A stretch of 24,373 nucleotides of DNA from Candidatus Methanolliviera sp. GoM_asphalt (GCA_902158745.1 CABGHH010000006.1:1-24373); one strand, 5' to 3'; counted from the first letter of the stretch, positions 14,897 to 23,210 are shown. Translations and numbers: made by a program. Notes: generated from the sequence alone by a model not told the origin.

Positions 14897-14931
14897 GCTT
14901 TCAAATTAGAATCATAACATAAAAAGCTATC
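14897..14931. repeat. 35-bp repeat, copy 2
   Basis: Direct copy of 9740-9774 (33 of 35). Here the frame reads HKPYEAFKLES-stop, so the end of the reading frame is shared but the upstream sequence differs from copy 1. Confidence 0.75.
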
Positions 14932-15177
14932 GATATTTTTCGGCATTCGGGAATAAGAACAGATCGTGCTATTTTTTGAAGTTTTGATTAGAATAGAGCT
15001 GTCAACGTAGTGGGAGTTGACAATTATATACTCTGAAATAAACTGTGCTATTTTTCAAAGAAGATAAGCAACGATCTCATTGCAAGGGCGCGGTAGCTGA
15101 AAATCAATTGATGAACACCCAATAATTTTACGATATCTTGGGATAATAAATTTAATATATCGTTAAATAATCTCCCT

Positions 15178-16302
15178 ATGGACTCTGAAATTAAAGTAGA
15201 TCATAGGGTAAATTCTGGTATTTTTGTTCCAGGTGATACATCGATTTGTGAATATCTTTGTTATCTCGATATTTCATCTATAGTGAAATATGTGGAAGAA
15301 CACCATTATAGCGATAAGAAATGGCACTATCGATATGATCCAGAACTTATGATAAAACTTGCCATTATCAGGTGTTTTCGCAGACTATCCTACGAAAAGA
15401 CCATTTTGTCCCTTACATCTGAAGAGTGCATAATATTAAATGTTCCAGAGATAGAGGATAAATTCAATCTTCCATCTCCTAAAACTCTTCATTATTTCGT
15501 TAAATATCGAATTGGAGAAGAAGGATTCGAAAATATTATGCGTATCATAGGAAAAATGATTGTGGAGATGGTAGACCCCTCTAATGGGATTGTTGATTCT
15601 ACACCTATCGAGGCTTCCCGTTACGATAAATATGCTGATTTTAATCCTCATTATCGAACAAAAATGTATAAAGCCCATATTTTCCATTATGGAAGATATC
15701 CTCTATATTTCATATTTACCGAAGGGAACGCAAATGATTCTCCATTACTACTTCCTCTTATCGAAGAGGTAAAGGAGATGGGAATGCAAGTTGATAGCCT
15801 TCTTCTTGATGGAGGATATGATTCGTTTGAGAACCATGCTGATATATGGTATCATCTAGCTGCACATCCCTATATAAAGCCAAGATTCGGATCGGTTCTC
15901 CATGAAGAGGCGAATATGGATAGAATTGACCATTGGGTCAATAAACTCTGGAAAGATGGTGGTTCAATCCATATGGAATTGAACGAAAAGTTGAGGTTTC
16001 TGTATGAACACGGAAGAGAAGAGCAGGTAGGGATGTATTTGAGGGACGTGAATCTTTGTAATCCCTGTTTTGACGAAACTTACAGAAAAAGAGGTGATTG
16101 TGAGAGAACACACGAACATATCAAGGATATAATCAAATTTGACGTGCGTAGAGTTTCTGATAAAAGTAAATACCTATCTATATACGCTCGTAAATTTTGT
16201 ATCGTACCAATTGTTGATTCTGACGAATCTTCAAAATGGTATCAAACCAGCAAATCAGTTTGGTCGTTATCGATAGCTAAATGTGTTAACTTCGTTTGGT
16301 AG
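15178..16302 (+). CDS. DDE transposase of an unassigned IS family
   Basis: A 374-residue transposase. The N-terminus (RYDPELMIKLAIIRCFRRLSYEKTI) is the helical DNA-binding part seen in IS1182/IS5-superfamily proteins. Catalytic residues: Asp in GIVDSTPIEASRY, Asp in SLLLDGGYDSFENH, and Glu in RGDCERTHEHIKDI near residue 310. The reading frame is unbroken. I could not define terminal inverted repeats, so the limits of the element are unknown. The codon use is less AGA/AGG-rich and more AT-rich than that of the host genes, fitting a recent arrival. Confidence 0.82.
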   Translation: MDSEIKVDHRVNSGIFVPGDTSICEYLCYLDISSIVKYVEEHHYSDKKWHYRYDPELMIKLAIIRCFRRLSYEKTILSLTSEECIILNVPEIEDKFNLPSPKTLHYFVKYRIGEEGFENIMRIIGKMIVEMVDPSNGIVDSTPIEASRYDKYADFNPHYRTKMYKAHIFHYGRYPLYFIFTEGNANDSPLLLPLIEEVKEMGMQVDSLLLDGGYDSFENHADIWYHLAAHPYIKPRFGSVLHEEANMDRIDHWVNKLWKDGGSIHMELNEKLRFLYEHGREEQVGMYLRDVNLCNPCFDETYRKRGDCERTHEHIKDIIKFDVRRVSDKSKYLSIYARKFCIVPIVDSDESSKWYQTSKSVWSLSIAKCVNFVW

Positions 16303-16650
16303 GTTGATCAGAGATCCTTTGTTTAGTGGATACTATCAATTTTTTTGCCATGTCTTAGTTATTTGGCGTTTTTCATCCGTTAACCTATGCCTATTATTCT
16401 TGAATGGGACTAAAATGACTCGATAGATGATACTGATGAGAGGTGATTCTTTTAAATCGGATGAATGTCAAATTAGATTTGGGGCAAAAGTGGGCTAATT
16501 TGATACCGTCATATGTAAAGGTGAGTTTATTATGAAATACATTCGATCGTCGGCATTTAATTCTCTTTGTTACTTTCTTTGATACTTATTATTTTTTTAT
16601 TGCCCCGAGCGATATATTCATTTATTCTCTTCACCGGTATACCAACCTTA
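16303..16650. other. Spacer between transposase and cyclodeaminase gene
   Basis: AT-rich, with no open frame of note, no tRNA and no double hairpin. It probably contains the right end of the upstream IS and the 3' region of the minus-strand gene at 16651. I see nothing further in it. Confidence 0.5.
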
Positions 16651-17685
16651 CTATATCCACATAGGTTTATCCCATAGAGTTAATGTTTGCCCGTAACCTT
16701 TCTCCTTTGCAGTCCTGTATATGCGATGGGCTACCATAAGGTTTTGGACCCCCATGCCAACAGGATTAAAAAATATCCGCTCTTTCCTGTTCTCACGCCC
16801 GGGTTTTTCCCCTATAATTATTTCTGCAATTTCCGCATGAATATTGCCATCAGATAACTTGCCGTCATGGAGCATCAGGGCTGGGGTTTGTGAATTACGT
16901 GCCTTAACATCTTCCCAGTTATCCACAACTATCTTGTCTGATTGAGAAAGCACGCCATATTCACATTCATAACCAGACATATGAAGGTATAGGGAACCTC
17001 CTGCAACCCATGGGGCCTTTACATAAGGTTTCTTAGCAGGTGTTGCAGTCATAATAATATCCTTATTAGAAAGAGCTTTTTCTGCAGAATCCACAGCACT
17101 GACTGGCACCTTGAGTTCATCCTGCATTCCTTTGGCAAATTTTTCCGCCCTTTCCATAAATAAATCATAAATTTGTACTTGTACTATGTCTTTTAATACT
17201 GCTTTTACAGCCATTAACACTGTCCGGCCTATTACCCCGGCTCCTACCATACCTACAGTTCTGGCATCTTTGTTGGCCAGATATTTGCAGGCAACTCCCG
17301 CCACAGCACCTGTGCGCATAGCAGAGATAATGGTACCATCCATTATGGCCAAAGGTATACCTGTTTCAAAAGAATTGATTATGATTAAGGAACTAGAACG
17401 CGGTAGTCCGTGTTTAAATGGATTTTGAACAAAGCTAGCTACCCACTTTATCCCGCCTATATTTTTATCTTTTCCTATGTAGCCAGGTAAGGCATTTACT
17501 CTACCGGTGACGCTTTCTTCTTCCTGAGTTCCCTTTCTTAACACAACTTTGTGTGGAACTATACATTCCCCTTTGTGTCGCATAACCAAAACTTCTTCAA
17601 CATCACTGATGGTTTTCAGCATGTCCGTACCACCACTTTTCACTACCTCTTCCTGCGACAGATAGATAAAACTTACTTTACTCAC
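16651..17685 (-). CDS. Ornithine cyclodeaminase / mu-crystallin family protein (SbnB-like)
   Basis: An NAD(P)-dependent enzyme family that includes ornithine cyclodeaminase, alanine dehydrogenase and SbnB. It has 344 residues. GGIKWVASFVQNP carries the substrate lysine. MDGTIISAMRTGAVAGVACK and the Rossmann loop VGMVGAGVIGRTVLMAV follow, then VVDNWEDVKA and FFNPVGMGVQNLMVAHRIY. The layout resembles SbnB and bacterial OCD proteins more than archaeal alanine dehydrogenase; the substrate cannot be read from sequence. The start is GTG 17685 with a perfect AGGAGGT 7 nt upstream. Codon use lacks the AGA/AGG richness of the neighbours, and the gene stands alone between IS DNA and cofE. I infer transfer from a bacterium. 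Confidence 0.85.
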   Translation of the reverse strand: MSKVSFIYLSQEEVVKSGGTDMLKTISDVEEVLVMRHKGECIVPHKVVLRKGTQEEESVTGRVNALPGYIGKDKNIGGIKWVASFVQNPFKHGLPRSSSLIIINSFETGIPLAIMDGTIISAMRTGAVAGVACKYLANKDARTVGMVGAGVIGRTVLMAVKAVLKDIVQVQIYDLFMERAEKFAKGMQDELKVPVSAVDSAEKALSNKDIIMTATPAKKPYVKAPWVAGGSLYLHMSGYECEYGVLSQSDKIVVDNWEDVKARNSQTPALMLHDGKLSDGNIHAEIAEIIIGEKPGRENRKERIFFNPVGMGVQNLMVAHRIYRTAKEKGYGQTLTLWDKPMWI

Positions 17686-17692
17686 AGTTTTT

Positions 17693-17699
17693 ACCTCCT
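17693..17699 (-). promoter_or_regulatory. Strong Shine-Dalgarno deciding the GTG start
   Basis: The minus strand has AGGAGGT followed by 7 nt and GTG. It is the strongest ribosome-binding site in the window and unlike the short-leader starts of apgM, purD and the glt operon. Confidence 0.75.
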
Positions 17700-17788
17700 C
17701 TTTTCGCTTTCGTTATTGGATATAGGGTTCTAATCATTGGCTACTTACCTTCAAGAATGTTCTTAAAGGTTGGTTAAATGCCGTTCAT

Positions 17789-18565
17789 TCAATGAGAATA
17801 AAAATTCTTTATCGCCCTTCTTATATAATCGGTCGCTTCGTCCCGATAGATATTCTTTATTCCCTCTCTATCATCAGATAAAACGGACAACCCCCTTATC
17901 ACAACCACCGGAGAGCACCAATCTCCCTCTCCCATCAAGATATTTGACATAGAAGCAAGCTCATCCGAAATTGCCTCTTCTGTTATCTCTAACCTCCTTC
18001 CAAATATATCTTTCTTTCTCTTCCAATCCCTTATCGGCTCTATTCCATATATCCCGATCGAAAATCCGACCTGACCAATCCTGAAAGGTCTTCCGTTTGT
18101 ATCTGATATGATCACGCCGACTCTTTTCTTTGTCATCTCAAAGATTCTTCTTCTGATCTTCTCCGCGCTCGCATCGGGATCCTTCGGGAGTAAGATGAGA
18201 TACCCCTCTTCGACGTTCGATCGATCGACGCCCGCATTTATACATATATTTCCAGACTTTGCCTCTACGAGAAAGATAGGGTAATCGATCAGTACTTCTT
18301 TTGTCTCGTCTAAGACAGCCTGGATGAATCTTGGATCTTCTTTTCTCTTCTCAGCGATCTTAAACGCTTTATCGCTCGGAGTTATCTCTTTTAATCTTCT
18401 TATCCTTCCCTCCGACTTTGATACGATGGTGTGTGCAATGACCAAGATGTCATCGTCCGCCAGATCGAACCTCTCAGCAATCAGTTCTTCGGCTATAATT
18501 TTGCCAAGATCGTCTTCTTTCTCTATGATGGGTAATTTAATGGAGTATGCAGATATACCCCTCAT
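17789..18565 (-). CDS. cofE: Coenzyme F420-0:L-glutamate ligase
   Basis: Adds glutamates to F420-0 with GTP, giving the polyglutamyl tail of coenzyme F420. It has 258 residues, the archaeal stand-alone length. Visible are ISAYSIKLPIIEKEDDLG at the start, LVIAHTIVSKSEGRI at about 42-56, NICINAGVDRSNVEEGYLILLP, and VGVIISDTNGRPFRIGQVG. These are the GTP- and metal-binding motifs of the family. The start overlaps the apgM stop by 4 nt, so it is translated with apgM. Its presence shows that the host makes F420. Confidence 0.95.
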   Translation of the reverse strand: MRGISAYSIKLPIIEKEDDLGKIIAEELIAERFDLADDDILVIAHTIVSKSEGRIRRLKEITPSDKAFKIAEKRKEDPRFIQAVLDETKEVLIDYPIFLVEAKSGNICINAGVDRSNVEEGYLILLPKDPDASAEKIRRRIFEMTKKRVGVIISDTNGRPFRIGQVGFSIGIYGIEPIRDWKRKKDIFGRRLEITEEAISDELASMSNILMGEGDWCSPVVVIRGLSVLSDDREGIKNIYRDEATDYIRRAIKNFYSH

Positions 18566-19788
18566 CTTAATTTCCTCGATCCAAAAAGAATCGATACCAG
18601 CATGGTCGCATCTAAAGTCCCGAAGTAGCCCTTCTTAACCGACTCCTCGTTGAATTCGCCTACGTCATCCGGAGAATAATTTTTATCCCTATAAAGAAGA
18701 AATGGAACAGGATCCGAGGTATGCCTTCTAAGTTCTACCGGTGTGGGATGGTCGGGCAGTAGGAGTAATGAAAAATCTTCCAAACCGTCCAATATGCTTC
18801 CCACCACCTCTTTATCGAACCTCTCGATCGCATTTATCTTACCGTCCAGATCTCCCTCGTGCCCCATCTCATCCGTTGCCTCCACATGGAGAAAGACAAA
18901 TTCTTTATCCTCGAGCGATTTTAAAGCATATTTCGCCTTTCCTGAAAAGTTTGTATCTGTATAACCTGTTGCACCGGGGACTTCTATGACGTCTAGCCCT
19001 GCACATATCCCGATACCCTTTATCAGATCCACTGCGGTGATCACGGATCCTTCTATTTCATATAATTCTTGATAGGTTGGAATATTGGGCTTTTTACCCC
19101 ATCCCCAGGGCCATATCATGTTTCCGGGATTCTTTCCCTCATTCCTTCTTTTTACGTTGATCGGGTTATCATCTAAAAGATCTTTTGATCCGATTATTAA
19201 ATTCTTCATCAAATCTTTGAGATCTCCCCTTGGAAGATTCTCTTCCAACCTTTCTCCGACGATATTGTGCGGGGGGGTGCATTCTATATCCATATCCATC
19301 TCATTGAAGCATCCCCTGATCACCATCAGGTGTCTATAACTTACTCCTGGGAAAAATTCGACGCCGTATCTTCTTCCAATTTTTTTATCCACCTCTTCTA
19401 TGAGGTATCTTCCCTCTTCACTCGTTATATGATCGGCGCTATAGTCCTTCAAGATCCCATCCTCCTCCGTCACGAGATTGCACCTAAATGCGACGTCTCC
19501 TTCTCCAAGTTTCACGCCCATGCTCGCGGCCTCAAACGCCCCCCTGCCTGTAAAATAGCTGGAATCATATCCCATAATGGAGAAGTTTGCGATATCACTT
19601 CCCGGCTCCATCCCGTCAGGAACCGTTTTTGCAAGACCGCATCTGCCTTTTTTCGTTAGTAAATCCATATTTGGCGTATCGGCAACCATCAATGGCGTTT
19701 TTCCGCCGAGACGATCCAGTGGATAGTCAGCCATCCCGTCTGGTACCAGTGTCAAATATTTTCTTCTCTTCCCTTCTCTTCTTCTCAT
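18562..19788 (-). CDS. apgM: Archaeal 2,3-bisphosphoglycerate-independent phosphoglycerate mutase
   Basis: Interconverts 3- and 2-phosphoglycerate in glycolysis/gluconeogenesis. It has 408 residues and an alkaline-phosphatase superfamily fold. YLTLVPDGMADYPLDRLGG at the start provides the first metal aspartate. TPNMDLLTKKG and PGSDIANFSIMGYD (nucleophile region) follow. Near the C-terminus VEATDEMGHEGD and LLPDHPTPVELRRHTSDPV supply the remaining metal ligands. It starts at ATG 19788, about 30 nt from a TATA-like box. It is divergent from purD, with only 49 bp between the start codons. Confidence 0.95.
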   Translation of the reverse strand: MRRREGKRRKYLTLVPDGMADYPLDRLGGKTPLMVADTPNMDLLTKKGRCGLAKTVPDGMEPGSDIANFSIMGYDSSYFTGRGAFEAASMGVKLGEGDVAFRCNLVTEEDGILKDYSADHITSEEGRYLIEEVDKKIGRRYGVEFFPGVSYRHLMVIRGCFNEMDMDIECTPPHNIVGERLEENLPRGDLKDLMKNLIIGSKDLLDDNPINVKRRNEGKNPGNMIWPWGWGKKPNIPTYQELYEIEGSVITAVDLIKGIGICAGLDVIEVPGATGYTDTNFSGKAKYALKSLEDKEFVFLHVEATDEMGHEGDLDGKINAIERFDKEVVGSILDGLEDFSLLLLPDHPTPVELRRHTSDPVPFLLYRDKNYSPDDVGEFNEESVKKGYFGTLDATMLVSILFGSRKLR

Positions 19789-19803
19789 CAGGTTCTCACA
19801 GTA

Positions 19804-19824
19804 ATATTTTATAGCATATAAAAG
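19804..19824. promoter_or_regulatory. Overlapping divergent promoters of apgM and purD
   Basis: The 49-bp gap holds two TATA-like boxes facing opposite ways. ATTTTATA (about 19806-19813) lies roughly 28 nt before the purD ATG. TTTTATATG on the minus strand (about 19815-19823) lies roughly 30 nt before the apgM ATG. Both spacings suit leaderless transcripts. The two complexes could hardly bind at once, so the genes may compete. Confidence 0.5.
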
Positions 19825-19837
19825 ATTGATCTAAAAT

Positions 19838-21163
19838 ATGAACGTGATGGTGATAGGCTCGGGCGGGAGGGAAGATGTGATAAGCGAGGCTATACATCGT
19901 AGCGGTAAACTGGGGAGTTTATATGCCGTAATGAAGAATAGAAACCCTGGGATCGCCTCTCGTTGTGAAGATTTTCTCTTAGCGAAGGAGACGGATGTAG
20001 AAAGAGTGGTGGATTACGCCCTTTTAAAGAAGATAGATCTGGCCGTGATAGGCCCAGAAGCCCCCTTAGAAAAAGGAATCGTCGATTCTCTTGAAGAAAA
20101 TGGGATAGGTACCGTAGGCCCAAAAAAAATTCCTGCAAAGATAGAGACCGATAAATCCTGGGCAAGGCAACTGATGAGAGATCACAGAATAGAAGGTTCT
20201 CCAGAGTTTGGAATCTTCAGAGACTTAGAAGGGGTAAAGGAGTTTTTGGATGATTGTCAGGAGGTGGTGGTTAAACCCTCCGGGCTTACAGGTGGTAAGG
20301 GAGTAAAAGTTGTGGGCGAGCACTTAAAGGATAAGAGAGATGCCATAACATATATAAAAGAAGTATTAAAGAGACATGAAAGCGTCGTATTGGAAGAAAA
20401 ATTGGATGGAGAAGAATTTACGATACAGGCTTTCACGGATGGAAAAGATCTAATCCCGTCTCCTGCTGTTCAAGATCATAAAAGGGCTTATGAAGGAGAT
20501 AAAGGGCCAAACACCGGTGGTATGGGATCCTATTCTGATAATGGAGATATTCTTCCATTCATGGAAAGAAGAGACTACGATGACGCGGTGAAGATACTAA
20601 AAAGAACGCTTGCTGCGATAAGAGAGGAGACTGGTGAGAGGTACAAAGGGGTGCTATACGGGCAATTCATGCTCTGCAGAGATGGTATAAAATTGATCGA
20701 GTACAACGCAAGATTCGGAGATCCGGAGGCGATGAATACGATTCCTATCCTAAAGACCGATCTTCTAAATATATTCAAATCGATCTTGGACGAAAGGCTT
20801 AATTCTTTGAAGGTAGAACACGAAAGAAAGGCGACCGTCTGTAAATATGTCGTTCCAAAGGGATACCCCGAAGATCCAAAGATAGATACCGTCATAAAGA
20901 TAAGTGGAAGAGGAAGAGAGGCAGGCAAAGGAGAGAAATCGAAGATCTTCTATTCGAGTGTTGATGAACGGGATGGAAAGATCTATACGACCTCTTCTCG
21001 CTCTTTATCGGTCGTGGGAATTGCGGATACTATAGAGGAGGCGGAAAAAATTGCAGAGGGGGAGTTGAGTAAGATAGAGGGGGAGGTCTTCTCGAGGCAC
21101 GATATTGGAAAAGAATCTTTAATAAGGAAGAGGATAGAACATATAAAAAGACTGAGGGGCTAA
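19838..21163 (+). CDS. purD: Phosphoribosylamine-glycine ligase (GAR synthetase)
   Basis: Joins glycine to phosphoribosylamine with ATP, the second step of purine synthesis. It has 441 residues. The N-terminal MVIGSGGRED loop, the ATP-grasp segment VVVKPSGLTGGKGVKV and the signature QDHKRAYEGDKGPNTGGMGS are present, as is the metal-binding EYNARFGDPEAMN. The usual GGREH is GGRED here. The start is ATG 19838 with no Shine-Dalgarno, fitting a leaderless mRNA. argF begins one base after its stop. Confidence 0.96.
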   Translation: MNVMVIGSGGREDVISEAIHRSGKLGSLYAVMKNRNPGIASRCEDFLLAKETDVERVVDYALLKKIDLAVIGPEAPLEKGIVDSLEENGIGTVGPKKIPAKIETDKSWARQLMRDHRIEGSPEFGIFRDLEGVKEFLDDCQEVVVKPSGLTGGKGVKVVGEHLKDKRDAITYIKEVLKRHESVVLEEKLDGEEFTIQAFTDGKDLIPSPAVQDHKRAYEGDKGPNTGGMGSYSDNGDILPFMERRDYDDAVKILKRTLAAIREETGERYKGVLYGQFMLCRDGIKLIEYNARFGDPEAMNTIPILKTDLLNIFKSILDERLNSLKVEHERKATVCKYVVPKGYPEDPKIDTVIKISGRGREAGKGEKSKIFYSSVDERDGKIYTTSSRSLSVVGIADTIEEAEKIAEGELSKIEGEVFSRHDIGKESLIRKRIEHIKRLRG

Positions 21164-21164
21164 A

Positions 21165-22055
21165 TTGCATCTTCTTTCGATTTTAGACCTTAAAAAGAAA
21201 GATATAGAAGAGATCCTCGATCTGGCTATTAAGATGAAGGGGGGAGAAGAGAGAAAGTTTCTCAAGGATAAGAACCTCGCTATGATCTTTGAGAAGCCAT
21301 CTACGAGGACTCGGGTATCCTTTGAGGTTGCGATGAGACAACTTGGGGGATACGCAATTTATCTGAGCAGAGATGATCTTCAGCTCAGCAGGGGAGAGAG
21401 CATATCCGATACGGCAAGAGTTCTATCCAGATACGTCGATGGGATGGTGGTTAGAGCGTTAAAACACGAGACTCTTACGGCGATGGCGAAATATTCCAGC
21501 GTTCCGTTGATAAATGCTCTGACGGATCTGGAACATCCATGCCAGGCAATATCTGATCTGCTGACGATAAAAGAGTTCAAAGGTACGGTTGAAGGTTTAA
21601 AACTCGCTTGGATTGGGGATCCGAATAATGTATGCAACTCACTCCTACTCCTCTCCTCCCTCTTTAATATAAATATGACTATAGGCTGTCCGGAAGGATA
21701 TAAACCAGATGAAGAGATATTCAATAAGGCGAAGGGGATGGGTGGAAAGATAGAGTTATACGATGACCCATATAAAGCTGCAGAGGATGCAGATATAATA
21801 TATACGGATGTCTGGGTCTCAATGGGAGATGACTCGGAGAAAGAGAAGAGAAAGAGGGACTTTAAAAGATTTCAGGTGAATGAGAAGGTTGTTAGTTGCG
21901 CAAAAGAGAGTGTGATCGTCATGCACTGTCTCCCTGCAATGAGAGGAAAAGAGATAACGTCTGAGGTGATGGACGGGAAAAATTCTGTGATCTTTGAACA
22001 GGCCGAGAATAGACTTCATTCAGAGAAGGCCCTCCTAACAAAGCTTCTATCGTAG
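21165..22055 (+). CDS. argF: Ornithine carbamoyltransferase
   Basis: Makes citrulline from ornithine and carbamoyl phosphate. It has 296 residues. FEKPSTRTRVSFEVAMRQLG carries the carbamoyl-phosphate STRTR motif, HPCQAISDLLTI the second binding motif, DVWVSMGD the ornithine loop, and MHCLPAMRGKEI the catalytic HCLP. The start is TTG 21165, one base after the purD stop. The last base of its stop codon TAG is also the first base of tRNA-Leu, so the gene and tRNA must be separated by processing. Confidence 0.95.
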   Translation: MHLLSILDLKKKDIEEILDLAIKMKGGEERKFLKDKNLAMIFEKPSTRTRVSFEVAMRQLGGYAIYLSRDDLQLSRGESISDTARVLSRYVDGMVVRALKHETLTAMAKYSSVPLINALTDLEHPCQAISDLLTIKEFKGTVEGLKLAWIGDPNNVCNSLLLLSSLFNINMTIGCPEGYKPDEEIFNKAKGMGGKIELYDDPYKAAEDADIIYTDVWVSMGDDSEKEKRKRDFKRFQVNEKVVSCAKESVIVMHCLPAMRGKEITSEVMDGKNSVIFEQAENRLHSEKALLTKLLS

Positions 22056-22136
22056 CGGGGGTTGCCGAGAGGAAAAGGCGCGGGGTTTAGGTCCCCGTTC
22101 CGTAGGGATCCGTGGGTTCAAATCCCACCTCCCGCA
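22055..22136 (+). tRNA. tRNA-Leu(UAG)
   Basis: The acceptor stem GCGGGGG (22055-22061) pairs with CTCCCGC (22129-22135), followed by discriminator A. The D arm runs from GCC to GGC (22064-22079). The anticodon stem CGGGG/CCCCG has loop TTTAGGT, giving anticodon TAG (22088-22090). A long variable arm (22098-22111) marks a class II tRNA. The T arm is GTGGG-TTCAAAT-CCCAC. CCA is not encoded. There is no separate promoter, so it appears to be co-transcribed with argF. Confidence 0.95.
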
Positions 22137-22168
22137 CTAAAAGCTGTAAGTGTGCCATCCATATTAAA

Positions 22169-22183
22169 GGAGATTTTTAAATG
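22169..22183 (+). promoter_or_regulatory. argC Shine-Dalgarno and start
   Basis: GGAG (22169-22172) lies 8 nt before ATG 22181. The 15 bases GGAGATTTTTAAATG are identical to the start region of gltB on the other strand (13401-13387). Confidence 0.6.
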
Positions 22184-23182
22184 TTGAACGTTGGAATCGT
22201 TGGGGGAACAGGTTACACGGGTGGAGAACTTCTAAGAATTTTATGTGGTCATCCAAAAGTCGAGATCGTCGCGGTAACCTCGAGAAATGCTATCGGAAAG
22301 AAGATAGAGGAAGTCCATAAAAATTTGAGGGGGATCGTGGATATGGAATTCGTCGATACGAGACCAAAGATTGCAAAGGAGTGCGATGTAGTTTTTACGG
22401 CGGTTCCTCACACAAAAGCTATGTCGATCGTTCCAGAGCTTCTAAAATATGGGTCGAAGGTGATCGATCTCAGTGCGGATTATAGATTAAATGTGAAAGA
22501 ATATGAGCGAATATACGGAGTTGAACACACCGATAAGGAAAGAAAGGCGATATATGGGCTTCCAGAGATTTATAGAGAAGATATAAGAGATGCAGACCTC
22601 GTTGCTAACCCTGGATGTTTTCCAACAGGAGCAATTCTTGCCGCGGCTCCTATTGTAAGGGGAGGATATGTAGAAAGGATTATATTTGATTCAAAAACTG
22701 GAATCTCGGGAGCAGGAGTAAATCCGACAGAAAACTCACACTATCCTAATCTGGCAGAGAACGTAATTCCCTACAAAATGATAGATCATAGGCACGTCGA
22801 AGAGATGAGAGAAGAACTTGGAGTTAAGGTCAGTTTTACGCCACACATAATCGCTGCGATAAGGGGGATACTAACTACTGCTCACGTCATCCTTAAAAGA
22901 AAACTCACCCTAAAGGATGCGGTAGAGATATATAATACTGCTTACAGAAAAGAACCGTTTATAAGATTATATGATGATATACCAAGTCTATCTTATATCA
23001 GAGGAACGAACTTCTGTGACATTGGGGGTTTCTCCCTTGAGGAAGATAACGATAGGCTTGTGATTATAAGTGTCATAGACAATCTGGTCAAGGGAGCATC
23101 GGGGCAGGCGGTGCAGAATATGAATATCATGTTCGGGTTGGATGAGAAGATGGGATTATTTTATCCGGGTTTATCTCCATGA
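22181..23182 (+). CDS. argC: N-acetyl-gamma-glutamyl-phosphate reductase
   Basis: Reduces N-acetylglutamyl phosphate to the semialdehyde in arginine synthesis (or the LysW-linked counterpart in some archaea). It has 333 residues. LNVGIVGGTGYTGGELLRIL is the NADP-binding loop. LVANPGCFPTGAILAAAP carries the catalytic cysteine. GISGAGVNPTENSHYPNLAEN and RHVEEMREELG supply the substrate-binding part with the conserved histidine. The C-terminus has VIDNLVKGASGQAVQNMNIM. It is preceded by a good Shine-Dalgarno and lies downstream of argF and the tRNA. The inverted-repeat boundary lies 34 bp past its stop. Confidence 0.96.
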   Translation: MLNVGIVGGTGYTGGELLRILCGHPKVEIVAVTSRNAIGKKIEEVHKNLRGIVDMEFVDTRPKIAKECDVVFTAVPHTKAMSIVPELLKYGSKVIDLSADYRLNVKEYERIYGVEHTDKERKAIYGLPEIYREDIRDADLVANPGCFPTGAILAAAPIVRGGYVERIIFDSKTGISGAGVNPTENSHYPNLAENVIPYKMIDHRHVEEMREELGVKVSFTPHIIAAIRGILTTAHVILKRKLTLKDAVEIYNTAYRKEPFIRLYDDIPSLSYIRGTNFCDIGGFSLEEDNDRLVIISVIDNLVKGASGQAVQNMNIMFGLDEKMGLFYPGLSP

Positions 23183-23195
23183 AGATCTGCAACTA

Positions 23196-23210
23196 CCATG
23201 CTTCGCATGG
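23196..23210. repeat. Single hairpin with TTC loop after argC
   Basis: Perfect 6-bp arms CCATGC/GCATGG with loop TTC. It has the loop of the double-hairpin family but a different stem and no partner. It could be a decayed member or part of an argC terminator. Confidence 0.45.

Larger units (their letters stand above)
14562..15177. other. Gene-poor repeat-bearing spacer
   Basis: No intact gene. It contains a degenerate hairpin of the double-hairpin type (14612-14631), the second 35-bp repeat (14897-14931) and a 7-bp inverted repeat TGTCAAC/GTTGACA (15000-15022). Two copies of a GTGCTATTTTT-like string lie about 80 bp apart (14967 and 15046). TTTAATATAT at 15151-15160 may be the TATA box of the transposase at 15178. 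It is probably a patchwork of IS ends. Confidence 0.6.

Noticed and set aside
16430..16455. Possible C/D box guide RNA (CTGATGA near 16436)
   Set aside because: The C box is imperfect and no matching D box with a plausible guide lies at the right distance.
20930..20955. ATC-GAA-GAT inside purD as another hairpin element
   Set aside because: Only 3 bp pair around the loop and the purD protein is continuous there, so this is chance coding sequence.
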